Assembly (NCBI GenBank): GCA_016214325.1
Contig: JACROS010000043.1
Coordinates: forward strand, 1-37,013
Direction of reading: 5' to 3'
Length of the DNA: 37,013 nt
From: Candidatus Omnitrophota bacterium
GTDB taxonomy: Bacteria; Omnitrophota; Gorgyraeia; Gygaellales; Profunditerraquicolaceae
This document shows positions 1 to 8,376 of the stretch, one piece after another; position 1 is the stretch's first letter, and the number at the start of each line of letters is the position of its first letter. The position numbers and the translations under genes are program-made. The notes below the pieces were generated by a model, which was not told the DNA's origin, searched no databases, and saw nothing but the letters and a program-made list of their open reading frames with translations.

Positions 1-1
1 G

Positions 2-247
2 GAGAATCTTAACAAAGAAGGCAAACAAAGAATTAGCAAATTGGCTGTGGCAGCACTCATCTTTGGAATTCTAGGTATAATACTTAAACCAGCACCCTTA
101 GTTGCAATAATATTAGCTGAGACCTTTCGTTATAATAATAAGAAAAGAGAAATCCCTTTAAGAGGCAAAGGTATGGCGTGGTGGGGATTTGGGCTTGGGG
201 TATTGTTTTTAACAATGAGCCTAGCTATGATTTTCATTAAGAAGTAG
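2..247 (+). CDS. Small membrane protein, DUF4190-like (5' truncated by window edge)
   Basis: Frame is open upstream of 41 to the window start (ENLNKEGKQRISKLAVAALIFGILGIIL...); two hydrophobic segments; stop at 245-247. Confidence 0.5.
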   Translation, partial: ENLNKEGKQRISKLAVAALIFGILGIILKPAPLVAIILAETFRYNNKKREIPLRGKGMAWWGFGLGVLFLTMSLAMIFIKK

Positions 248-281
248 CTTGGCGTATTAGGCATAAAAATAATAGTAAAGT

Positions 282-320
282 AGGGGCGTTTCAAGAAATT
301 AGAAGCGCCCCTTGTTTTTT
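282..320 (+). terminator. Rho-independent terminator
   Basis: AGGGGCGTTT ... AAGCGCCCCT stem followed by TGTTTTTT. Confidence 0.75.
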
Positions 321-479
321 AACCCAGATTTTGCAATAGCAAAATCTGCCCGTAGGGCCGCCTGATTAAATCTCAAAGAGATTTAATCAAGAATGGTGGG
401 GTAAACCCAAATTTTACCTGTATTTCTTTCTTACAACGTAAGTCGACGATAGCATATTTCTAATGTACAATTTGGGTTT
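321..479. repeat. Multi-hairpin intergenic element with imperfect terminal inverted repeats
   Basis: CAGATTTTGC-AATA-GCAAAATCTG (325-348), GCCC-GTA-GGGC (348-358), TGATTAAATCTC-AAA-GAGATTTAATCA (363-389), AAACCCAAATT (403-413)/AATTTGGGTTT (469-479). Confidence 0.55.
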
Positions 480-485
480 AATATG

Positions 486-513
486 TTGATTTCGTTATCA
501 GAAGCGATATAAT
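486..513 (+). promoter_or_regulatory. Putative sigma70 promoter TTGATT-N16-TATAAT
   Basis: -35 at 486-491 and -10 at 508-513, upstream of the small ORF at 592 and the addAB-like genes. Confidence 0.45.
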
Positions 514-591
514 CAAATTAGCATAAACAAGAAAACCAAAATAATTCCTGGTGTTTTATAAACCTAAACATAATTCTTAGCAGGAACAAAT

Positions 592-699
592 ATGTTAGAT
601 AGAATTCTGAAGCATAAATATTTTTATCATATTGTTGCAGTGGTCGCTGTTATTGTAGTGACAATCTATTTTATCGTTTTTAGTGGCACCTCCAATTAG
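592..699 (+). CDS. 35-aa single-pass membrane microprotein (candidate)
   Basis: ATG...TAG: MLDRILKHKYFYHIVAVVAVIVVTIYFIVFSGTSN; one strong TM helix; below the ORF-track length cutoff; AGGA-type sequence upstream. Confidence 0.4.
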   Translation: MLDRILKHKYFYHIVAVVAVIVVTIYFIVFSGTSN

Positions 700-707
700 T
701 TTTTTCC

Positions 708-3700
708 ATGGTTCAAAGAATATCAAAAGAAACATTTCCTTGTATTTATGTTACCGAGGCATCCGCAGGAAGCGGGAAGACGTATACTCTAGCCAAAAGG
801 TATGTTAGGCTCTTAATTAATCCTTCTTTGGCCGCACAAGAAATTCCCCTTCAGACAATTCTTGCCATTACTTTTACAAATAAAGCAGCGTTAGAAATGA
901 AAGAGAGGATACTTGATTTTTTAAAGAAAATCGCTCTTGATAAATTTCCTACCATAGAAGAAAAAAATGAAATTATTAAGTTTCTAGGAGTGTCTGAGGA
1001 TGCTGTGCGTAAGAAGGTTTTTCTGATTATGGATGTGCTTTTGTCTAATTATCAATTTTTTCAGGTACAGACTATTGATAGCTTCATTAATGCCATATTG
1101 TCTGGCTGTGCTTTTAAACTGGATTTATCTGCTGGTTTTAAGACGCAAACTGAATACAAGGAGTATCTTTCTTATAGCCTTGATAAATTAATTGATAAAG
1201 CTGGTTCTGATAAAGATGTTTTAGAGTTATTCCGCGGATTTTTAAAACAATATCTTTATATTGAAAACAAAGAGGGATGGTTCCCCAAGAAGGATATTGC
1301 TCTTATTATTGCTGATTTATACTCTCGCAGTAATAAGTATCACGGTAAATTTCTACGCAGTAATATTGAAATTAAAGATTTGCTTTTTTGTAAGAATGAA
1401 GCTCTTGGGTTAATTGAAGAACTTGCACAAAATATTCCTGAAGGTACTGATAAGAGGTTTGCTGATTACCTGTCGGATTTCTCAAGTGATGATAAAGACA
1501 GTTTTGATATTGCAAAATTATCTAATTATTTTAACCGGGAGGGATTTCCGCTAAATAAAGGATACGTTCTTTCTTCTGAAATTGAAGTTCTTTGGAAGAA
1601 AATTAGAGTAAAATTAAAACAGCTTTGTGAACTGGAGGCTTTATCAAAGTTTAATTATTATATTGATATATTTAATCGGGTGCTTGAGGATTTGAAGATT
1701 AAGGCATCTAAAGAAGATGTTTTATTCTTGGAGGAGTTAAATAAGCAAGCGAGAGTTTTATTTGACGAAAAGTCACTGGAGCTGCCAGAGTTGTATCTTC
1801 GCCTTGCCACGCGTTTTAGGCATTTTTTGCTTGATGAATTTCAGGATACAAGTTTATTGCAATGGGAAAATCTGGTAACAATGATTCAGGAGGCGCTTTC
1901 TCAAGCAGGATCGCTTTTTTACGTTGGCGATAAAAAGCAGGCGATTTACCGGTTTAGAGGAGGAGAAGTTTCTTTAATTGATACTGTAAAAGAGCAGTTT
2001 AAGGGCTATCCAGTGATTAGCGATACCTTGCAAAGAAACTTTCGTAGTGCTAGAGAAATTGTTGAATTTAACAATGCTGTTTTTTCAAAAGAAAATTTAA
2101 CGCGTTTTTTGACAAAAGATGAAATTAAAAAAGAATTATCGCTCTTGTGTATTGATGAAGTGCTGCATATTTTTAAGGATGCTAAGCAAGAGGGTATGCG
2201 CCATAAAACCGGAGGGTATGTCAAGTGTGAGTTCATTGGCAATAAGAACGAGAATGAGAGAAACAGTGTGCTTAAAGAAAAGTTTATTTGTCAGTTGGAA
2301 GATTTAAGAAAAAGGTTTTCAGCAAAAGATATCGGTATTCTTACCCGCACTAATCTAGACGTTCAATTAGTGACCTCATGGCTCTTAGAAAAAAATATAC
2401 CTGTTGAATCGGAGAAAACACTTAATATTCGCGAGAATGCTTATATTAAGGAGCTTATTTCATTTCTTAAGTTTCTTAATTCTCCAATTGATAATCTTTC
2501 ATTTGCCTCTTTTATTTCAGGCAGTATCTTTTGTAAGGCCTCCGGCATTTCTCAGGAAAAAATCCGAGATTTTATTTTTAATGTTAACAATAACTCCGAT
2601 AATCAGGTGTATCTATACCGTAAATTCCAACTAGCCTTTCCGGATGTATGGGATAATTTGTTAAAAGACTTTTTTCGTAGTGTCGGCCTTGTGCCGCTTT
2701 ATGAGTTTGTGGTTACTATTTATAATAAATTCTCAATTCTTGGTAATTTTGAGCGTTACCAGGGTTTTTTTATGCGCTTTTTGGAGTTAGTTAAGGAGCA
2801 GGAAGAAAAAAATCCGGGAATATCTGATTTTATAGCGTTCTTTGATAGCGCTAGAGATGAGGATTTATTTGTTAATGTTACTTCTGATGAATCAGTGAGA
2901 GTGATGACAATTCATAAATCAAAGGGCCTGGAGTTTTCTGCGGTGGTAATTCCTTTTCTTGAAATGGATATTAAGCTTAATTCAGATGTAGTTGATGTTA
3001 AGGACGGCACTTTAAGACTGCTTTATATCAAGCAGAGATTTGGTGATTTTTCTGAAGGGCTTAACCAAATATTAGAAAGAGAATATTTGAAATCTTTTAT
3101 TGATGAATTAAATAGTGTTTATGTTGCTCTTACTCGTGCCCGGGATGAATTATATGTTTATGTTTCTCCGAGAGTAGGGAATAAACTCAATTTTGCCAGT
3201 TTATTATTTGAGAATAATAAACTTGAGATTGGAGAAAAACGTAATTTTCTAAAAGAAATTAAGCGTAAAGATTTATCTAATATTGAAATACCGGTTTGTG
3301 TTTATAAGGATTGGATACATCTTTTGCAGGATGAGTTTATTGATGAGAATGCCCTCATTCAAAGAGAAAAGATTTTAAAGGGCGATGTTTTGCATTTTGT
3401 TTTATCCTGCATCGGTAATTTATATAATCAGGATGGCGATCTATTCATAAGAAATGCGTTTCAAAAGGCAAAGCAAAGGTTTTTGAATTTTGATGACTTT
3501 CCTGGCTGTGAAAAGATTACCCGCAGGCTATTTAGTGATAAGGACTTCTTAGAGTATTTTTATCTTAAAGATGCCAAGGTGTATCAGGAAAAGGAGATTG
3601 TTTCTCGTTCAGGCGATACAAAAAGAATAGACCGTTTGATTATAAAAAAAGACGAAGCCGTTGTTATTGATTATAAAAGTGCCAGGATGCTTGGCCAAGA

Positions 3701-3818
3701 TTATCAAAAACAGGTAAAAGAGTATATGGAGCTTATCAAAGAGATTTATCCGAGTTTAATCGTGCGCGGAGTTTTAATTTATCTGGATGATTTAACCATA
3801 GAAGAGGTTGAGGCTTAA
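708..3818 (+). CDS. addA: UvrD/RecB-like helicase with C-terminal PD-(D/E)XK nuclease (AddA-like)
   Basis: ASAGSGKTYTLAKRYVRLL Walker A, LLDEFQDTSLLQWEN, VGDKKQAIYRFRGGE, VMTIHKSKGLEFSAVVIP, VALTRARDELYVY; C-terminal RIDRLIIKK..AVVIDYKSA nuclease motif. Confidence 0.85.
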   Translation: MVQRISKETFPCIYVTEASAGSGKTYTLAKRYVRLLINPSLAAQEIPLQTILAITFTNKAALEMKERILDFLKKIALDKFPTIEEKNEIIKFLGVSEDAVRKKVFLIMDVLLSNYQFFQVQTIDSFINAILSGCAFKLDLSAGFKTQTEYKEYLSYSLDKLIDKAGSDKDVLELFRGFLKQYLYIENKEGWFPKKDIALIIADLYSRSNKYHGKFLRSNIEIKDLLFCKNEALGLIEELAQNIPEGTDKRFADYLSDFSSDDKDSFDIAKLSNYFNREGFPLNKGYVLSSEIEVLWKKIRVKLKQLCELEALSKFNYYIDIFNRVLEDLKIKASKEDVLFLEELNKQARVLFDEKSLELPELYLRLATRFRHFLLDEFQDTSLLQWENLVTMIQEALSQAGSLFYVGDKKQAIYRFRGGEVSLIDTVKEQFKGYPVISDTLQRNFRSAREIVEFNNAVFSKENLTRFLTKDEIKKELSLLCIDEVLHIFKDAKQEGMRHKTGGYVKCEFIGNKNENERNSVLKEKFICQLEDLRKRFSAKDIGILTRTNLDVQLVTSWLLEKNIPVESEKTLNIRENAYIKELISFLKFLNSPIDNLSFASFISGSIFCKASGISQEKIRDFIFNVNNNSDNQVYLYRKFQLAFPDVWDNLLKDFFRSVGLVPLYEFVVTIYNKFSILGNFERYQGFFMRFLELVKEQEEKNPGISDFIAFFDSARDEDLFVNVTSDESVRVMTIHKSKGLEFSAVVIPFLEMDIKLNSDVVDVKDGTLRLLYIKQRFGDFSEGLNQILEREYLKSFIDELNSVYVALTRARDELYVYVSPRVGNKLNFASLLFENNKLEIGEKRNFLKEIKRKDLSNIEIPVCVYKDWIHLLQDEFIDENALIQREKILKGDVLHFVLSCIGNLYNQDGDLFIRNAFQKAKQRFLNFDDFPGCEKITRRLFSDKDFLEYFYLKDAKVYQEKEIVSRSGDTKRIDRLIIKKDEAVVIDYKSARMLGQDYQKQVKEYMELIKEIYPSLIVRGVLIYLDDLTIEEVEA

Positions 3819-6671
3819 GTGGACAGGGTAATTACTTATAATTTAGAAGATAACTTTATAGAAAAAATCTGTGATTTCTCTAGAGAGAATTTCTTAGATA
3901 GCGGGAAAGATATCTCAAGAGTTTGTTTTGTTTTTGGCGGAAAGCGCCCGGGACTTTTCTTAAAGAGGCAATTGGGGAAGGTCTTAAAGAAAGGCTTTGT
4001 TTCACCGGCAGTTTTTTCTATTGACGAATTTATTCAGTATGTTTTAGAAAAAGAATCATTTTGCGGTAAAATCTCTGATTTAGATGCTGCTTTTATGGTT
4101 TTTAAACTGGCACAGGAAATCTCACCAGATATTTTAAAAGATCGTGATAGTTTTGCGCGGTTTTTACCCTGGGCAAGAGAGGTGTTGTCTTTTGTTGAAC
4201 AACTGGACCTGGAAGACATCTCTTATGAACCGCTTAAGAATGTTGAATTAAAGGCTGCAATTGGCTTTGATGTTCCGGAAAATATTAATCGTTTATTAGA
4301 AAGCATCATTGCTATAAGGCAAGAATTTCATAAGCGGCAAATTAAGAATAAATTATATTCCCGCGGATTAAGTTATTTGTTGGCCTCAAAACATATTTCA
4401 GGGATTAATTTTAGCGAGTTTGACCATATTTGTTTTTGTGGATTTTTTTATCTTCATAAAACTGAGAAAACAATCATAAAGACGCTTTTGGATGCCAAGA
4501 AAGCAATCTGTTTTTTCCAAGGCGATAGCCAGAATTGGCAGGTTCTAGAAAGTTTGTCTAAAGAGATTGCTTTTCCTATTAGTTCAGGTCTTGCATGCTG
4601 CAAGCCGCATGCTGCAAGCTGTATGCCGCGCATTTCCATTCAAACCGGTTTTGACGTGCATTCTGAAGCTGGGCTTGCCCGCGAGGCGCTTAAAAGAATA
4701 AAAGATTTGAATAATACAGTAATTGTCCTTCCTCAGCCGGATAATTTAATTCCTTTATTATCTGAGGTTACATCATGTACGGATAGTTTTAATGTTTCTA
4801 TGGGGTATCCTTTAAAAAGAAGCGCATTGTATTCGTTGTTTGAATGTGTATTTAAGGCTCAGGAAACAAAAAAAGATGGCCAGTATTATTCTAAAGATTA
4901 TCTGAAGTTAATGGCTCATCCTTTGGTAAAGAATTTGCGGTTGTTTAAAGAGGCTTCTGTTACCAGGGTTTTGGTGCATAAAATAGAAGAGGTGCTTATC
5001 GGGGCAGAAAATACCTCTTTAGGCGGAAGTCTTTTTGTGAATTTAGCTGATATTGAAAGACTGCGGGAGCTTTTTGATTTAGCGCTTGTTACCATGAAAA
5101 GCATGGAAATATATGTGACGTATGATGAACTAAGAAATGCTTTAGAAAAACTGCATAAGCTGTTGTTTGGCTTATGGGAGAATATTGGTAATTTTTATGA
5201 ATTTTCTTTGAGCCTTGACGAATTTATGGAGTGTTTAGTTGAGAAGAGCCATTTGGCAGCATATCCTTTAAACCTCAAGATGGCCGAGAAAATATTTGAT
5301 ATTAAAGAAGAATTATTTAATGCTAGTTTTAACCGTGAGCCATTTAACAAAGAGGAAATCTTTAAGATTTTTGATAACAAAATAGATGCTGAGCTAATTT
5401 CTTTTTCTGGATCTCCTTTAAAGGGCCTGCAAATTCTGGGCTTATTTGAGACTAGAGTTTTAAATTTTGAGAATGTAATAATTCTTGATGTCAATGAAGC
5501 AGTATTACCGAGCATGAAAATATATGAACCGCTTATTCCGCGCGAGGTAATGATTGGTTTGGGGATAAACCGTCTTGAAAAAGAAGAAGAGATCCAGCGT
5601 TATCAGTTTCGTAGGTTGATCTCAGGGGCAAAAACAGTGCATCTAATTTATCAAAAACGCCCAGAAAAAGAAAAGAGCCGTTTTGTTGAAGAATTAATCT
5701 GGCAGGAGCAGAAAAACAAAAATTCTCTTGAGGTTGTTACTATCCCTCAGGCAAGCTTTAAGGTGGAGGTTTTACCCAAAACATTAGAGATAAAAAAAGA
5801 TGAAAAGATTATTAATTATCTGAAAAATAAATCTTATTCTGCCTCTAGCCTTAATACTTATCTTTCTTGTCCGCTTAAGTTTTATTATCATTATTGCTTG
5901 GGCCTAGAAGAAAAAGAAGGCCTTGCGGATGAGCCGGAAGCAGTGGATATTGGTAATTTTTTGCATGAACTGCTTGAGAAAACATTTGAACCATTTTTAA
6001 GCAGAAAGCCAGAGTTTGACAAAAAGTTCCGGGATAATTTCTTTAACAGTCTCAATGATAAATTTGAAAATGATTTTGTCCGTAAAATGAAATCAGATTC
6101 TTTTTTGGTTAAGGCAGTGCTTGATTACCGGATGGAAAAATTTATTAAGAATGAAAAAGAGCGCGATGTTAGAAAGTTGATTTGTGTTGAGGAGCGCTTT
6201 GATGCCAGGATAAATTTGTCTGGCAACGAATATAAATTTACCGCCAAGATTGACCGCATTGACTGCTTAAGCGACAAAAGTTTTCTGGTCATTGATTATA
6301 AAACTGGATATACCCGAGAAGTGCTCCCGCTTGATGCAGAAAGAATTGCTGAGGCAGGATTTACCAGGGAAAAACTAAAAGATACCTTAAAATCATTTCA
6401 ACTTCCGCTTTATCTTTATTTAGTTTCCAGCGATAAGCGTTTTCAGGGAGCAAGAATTAATGCCGGGCTTTATTCATTAAAGAATTTAAGCCTCGAGAGG
6501 CTTTTTAGAAAAGAAGAGCACTTTGTAAATATAGAAAAAATAATGGAGGTATACCTTAAGGCCATGGAGGTTATTCTAGCAGAGATTACCAGCCCTGAGG
6601 TTTGTTTTAAGGCTGATGAAACTAATCAACGGTATTGTCATTACTGTCCATTTTTTTATTTGTGCAGGTAA
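3819..6671 (+). CDS. addB: AddB-like PD-(D/E)XK nuclease/helicase-fold subunit
   Basis: GTG start directly after the addA stop; C-terminal KIDRIDCL..FLVIDYKTG nuclease motif; Cys pattern YLSCPLKFYY...CHYCPFFYLC consistent with an AddB Fe-S site. Confidence 0.8.
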   Translation: MDRVITYNLEDNFIEKICDFSRENFLDSGKDISRVCFVFGGKRPGLFLKRQLGKVLKKGFVSPAVFSIDEFIQYVLEKESFCGKISDLDAAFMVFKLAQEISPDILKDRDSFARFLPWAREVLSFVEQLDLEDISYEPLKNVELKAAIGFDVPENINRLLESIIAIRQEFHKRQIKNKLYSRGLSYLLASKHISGINFSEFDHICFCGFFYLHKTEKTIIKTLLDAKKAICFFQGDSQNWQVLESLSKEIAFPISSGLACCKPHAASCMPRISIQTGFDVHSEAGLAREALKRIKDLNNTVIVLPQPDNLIPLLSEVTSCTDSFNVSMGYPLKRSALYSLFECVFKAQETKKDGQYYSKDYLKLMAHPLVKNLRLFKEASVTRVLVHKIEEVLIGAENTSLGGSLFVNLADIERLRELFDLALVTMKSMEIYVTYDELRNALEKLHKLLFGLWENIGNFYEFSLSLDEFMECLVEKSHLAAYPLNLKMAEKIFDIKEELFNASFNREPFNKEEIFKIFDNKIDAELISFSGSPLKGLQILGLFETRVLNFENVIILDVNEAVLPSMKIYEPLIPREVMIGLGINRLEKEEEIQRYQFRRLISGAKTVHLIYQKRPEKEKSRFVEELIWQEQKNKNSLEVVTIPQASFKVEVLPKTLEIKKDEKIINYLKNKSYSASSLNTYLSCPLKFYYHYCLGLEEKEGLADEPEAVDIGNFLHELLEKTFEPFLSRKPEFDKKFRDNFFNSLNDKFENDFVRKMKSDSFLVKAVLDYRMEKFIKNEKERDVRKLICVEERFDARINLSGNEYKFTAKIDRIDCLSDKSFLVIDYKTGYTREVLPLDAERIAEAGFTREKLKDTLKSFQLPLYLYLVSSDKRFQGARINAGLYSLKNLSLERLFRKEEHFVNIEKIMEVYLKAMEVILAEITSPEVCFKADETNQRYCHYCPFFYLCR
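4593..4631. repeat. 14-bp tandem repeat inside the addB-like CDS
   Basis: GCATGCTGCAAGCC / GCATGCTGCAAGCT / GTATGCCGCGC. Confidence 0.7.
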
Positions 6672-6686
6672 AATAAAGGAGGAAAA

Positions 6687-7067
6687 ATGTATTCTGTAGA
6701 TATTACTAATAACAGCGATTATTTATTTAATGTAAAATCAAAAGATTATGAATTTAGTGTGGATGTTAATGGAAAAGGCGTAACGCCTCCTGATGCGTTT
6801 CTTGCAAGTTTAGGGACTTGTATCGGGGTTTATGTGCGTAAATATGCAAATGGTGCAAAGCTTGGGCTTGGTAAATTTAGTGTTAAGGTTGAAGCTGATT
6901 TATCTAAAGATGCTCCGGTATGTTTTAAAAAGATAAATGTTCAGGTGGATTTAAAGGGTGCTGGGCTTGATGAGCGCAGGTTAAAGGCTTTGCATGAATT
7001 TGTTAAGAACTGTCCGGTGCATAATACAATAAAAAATAATCCTGAAGTTGAAATTATTATTAGCTAA
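6687..7067 (+). CDS. OsmC family protein
   Basis: DAFLASLGTCIGVYVRKYA and CPVHNTIKNNPEVEI typical of the OsmC/Ohr fold; SD AGGAGG. Confidence 0.85.
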   Translation: MYSVDITNNSDYLFNVKSKDYEFSVDVNGKGVTPPDAFLASLGTCIGVYVRKYANGAKLGLGKFSVKVEADLSKDAPVCFKKINVQVDLKGAGLDERRLKALHEFVKNCPVHNTIKNNPEVEIIIS

Positions 7068-7078
7068 GGAGGTGCGTA

Positions 7079-8317
7079 ATGGATGAGAAGCTAAAGGTAA
7101 AGCAATTTTCAGCTGGAAGTTGTTATTCTTATGTCTTAAGTTCTCAGAATCAGGCTTTGATTATTGACCCTCATATTAGTTTATTCGGGGAATATTCAAA
7201 TTATCTCAAAAAGAAAAAGTTGTCCTTAAAAATAATAATTGATACTCACACTCATGCTGACCATTTTTCTCTTGCCGCAGTGCTTAAAAAGCAATTTGGT
7301 GCTTTGGTTTATATGCATGATAATGCTGTATCTTCTGTGGTAGACAGGCGCATTAAGGACGGAGATGATTTGGTTATTGGTTCAGTTACTTTAAAAGTAA
7401 TTTATTCCCCGGGACATACGGATGATGCGGTGAGTATTTATGGAGAAGGAAGGTTGTTTACCGCAGATGTGCTTTTAATTGGCAGCGTCGGAAGAACAGA
7501 CTTTCAAAATGGCTCTCCGGAGGCAATGTTTGATACTTTGCAGAAAATAAAGGCTTTGCCTGATGAAACAATTATTTTTCCGGGACACGATTATCATGGT
7601 AAATTTTATTCTACTATCGGTAAAGAAAAACAAAACAATGTTTTCTTGAAAGAAACAGATAAACAGGCTTTTGTTACAAATATGCGTCAAAAGAATATTC
7701 CAAAGCCGTTTAATATCGACAACATTATTCGCGTTAATCAAAAAGGAGAAGCAGTTTCTTTAGAGATGATTTCTCCGCGTGATGCATTTAATCTTGTTAA
7801 TAATGATAAGAATATAAGGCTGTTAGATGTGCGTTCTATCTTGGAGTTTGCGCAGTTGCATATAAAAGATTCAATAAATATCCCAATTGATATGCTTTCT
7901 GCAAGGATTAACGAATTAGGTAAAGATGCTCATGGTTATGTTGTGCTTTGCCGGACTGGAAATCGTTCTCCCATGGCAGCAGATATGTTGATACAATCTG
8001 GTATTCATGGGATAAAAGTTATGGATGGCGGGTTAACGAGTTGGGAAAAAGAAAAGCTGCCTGTTATAAAAGGCGTAGGCGGGGTTTCTATTGAACGCCA
8101 GGTAAGGCTCGCAGCTGGAAGTTTGGTTTTAGCAGGAGTACTGCTAGCTTTGTTTGTCCATGTAGCTTTTATAATTATATCCATATTTGTTAGCTGTGGG
8201 TTAATTTATTCTGCGTTAAGCGACAACTGTTTTATGGCGATGTTGTTGATGAAGTTGCCATATAATAAAAAGCTTTATAAAACTAAATTAGGCGGCGGTA
8301 CCTGCGCTATGGGGTAG
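7079..8317 (+). CDS. Metallo-beta-lactamase fold (persulfide-dioxygenase-like) + rhodanese + YgaP-like TM domain fusion
   Basis: DTHTHADH and FPGHDYHG MBL motifs; rhodanese LLDVRS...VVLCRTGNRS active-site loop; C-terminal two-TM DUF2892-like segment. Confidence 0.85.
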   Translation: MDEKLKVKQFSAGSCYSYVLSSQNQALIIDPHISLFGEYSNYLKKKKLSLKIIIDTHTHADHFSLAAVLKKQFGALVYMHDNAVSSVVDRRIKDGDDLVIGSVTLKVIYSPGHTDDAVSIYGEGRLFTADVLLIGSVGRTDFQNGSPEAMFDTLQKIKALPDETIIFPGHDYHGKFYSTIGKEKQNNVFLKETDKQAFVTNMRQKNIPKPFNIDNIIRVNQKGEAVSLEMISPRDAFNLVNNDKNIRLLDVRSILEFAQLHIKDSINIPIDMLSARINELGKDAHGYVVLCRTGNRSPMAADMLIQSGIHGIKVMDGGLTSWEKEKLPVIKGVGGVSIERQVRLAAGSLVLAGVLLALFVHVAFIIISIFVSCGLIYSALSDNCFMAMLLMKLPYNKKLYKTKLGGGTCAMG

Positions 8318-8341
8318 TTGGTAACACTGCCTAAAAATACC

Positions 8342-8370
8342 TTACTTTTTAACTTCAATTCTGTTATAAT
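8342..8370 (+). promoter_or_regulatory. Putative promoter for dnaX, TTACTT-N17-TATAAT, predicted leaderless
   Basis: -10 TATAAT at 8365-8370, 6 nt before the ATG at 8377. Confidence 0.45.
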
Positions 8371-8376
8371 TAAGCC

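Noticed and set aside
5195-5515. 106-aa minus-strand ORF within the addB-like gene
   Set aside because: Antisense to a well-supported CDS, no motif or RBS support.
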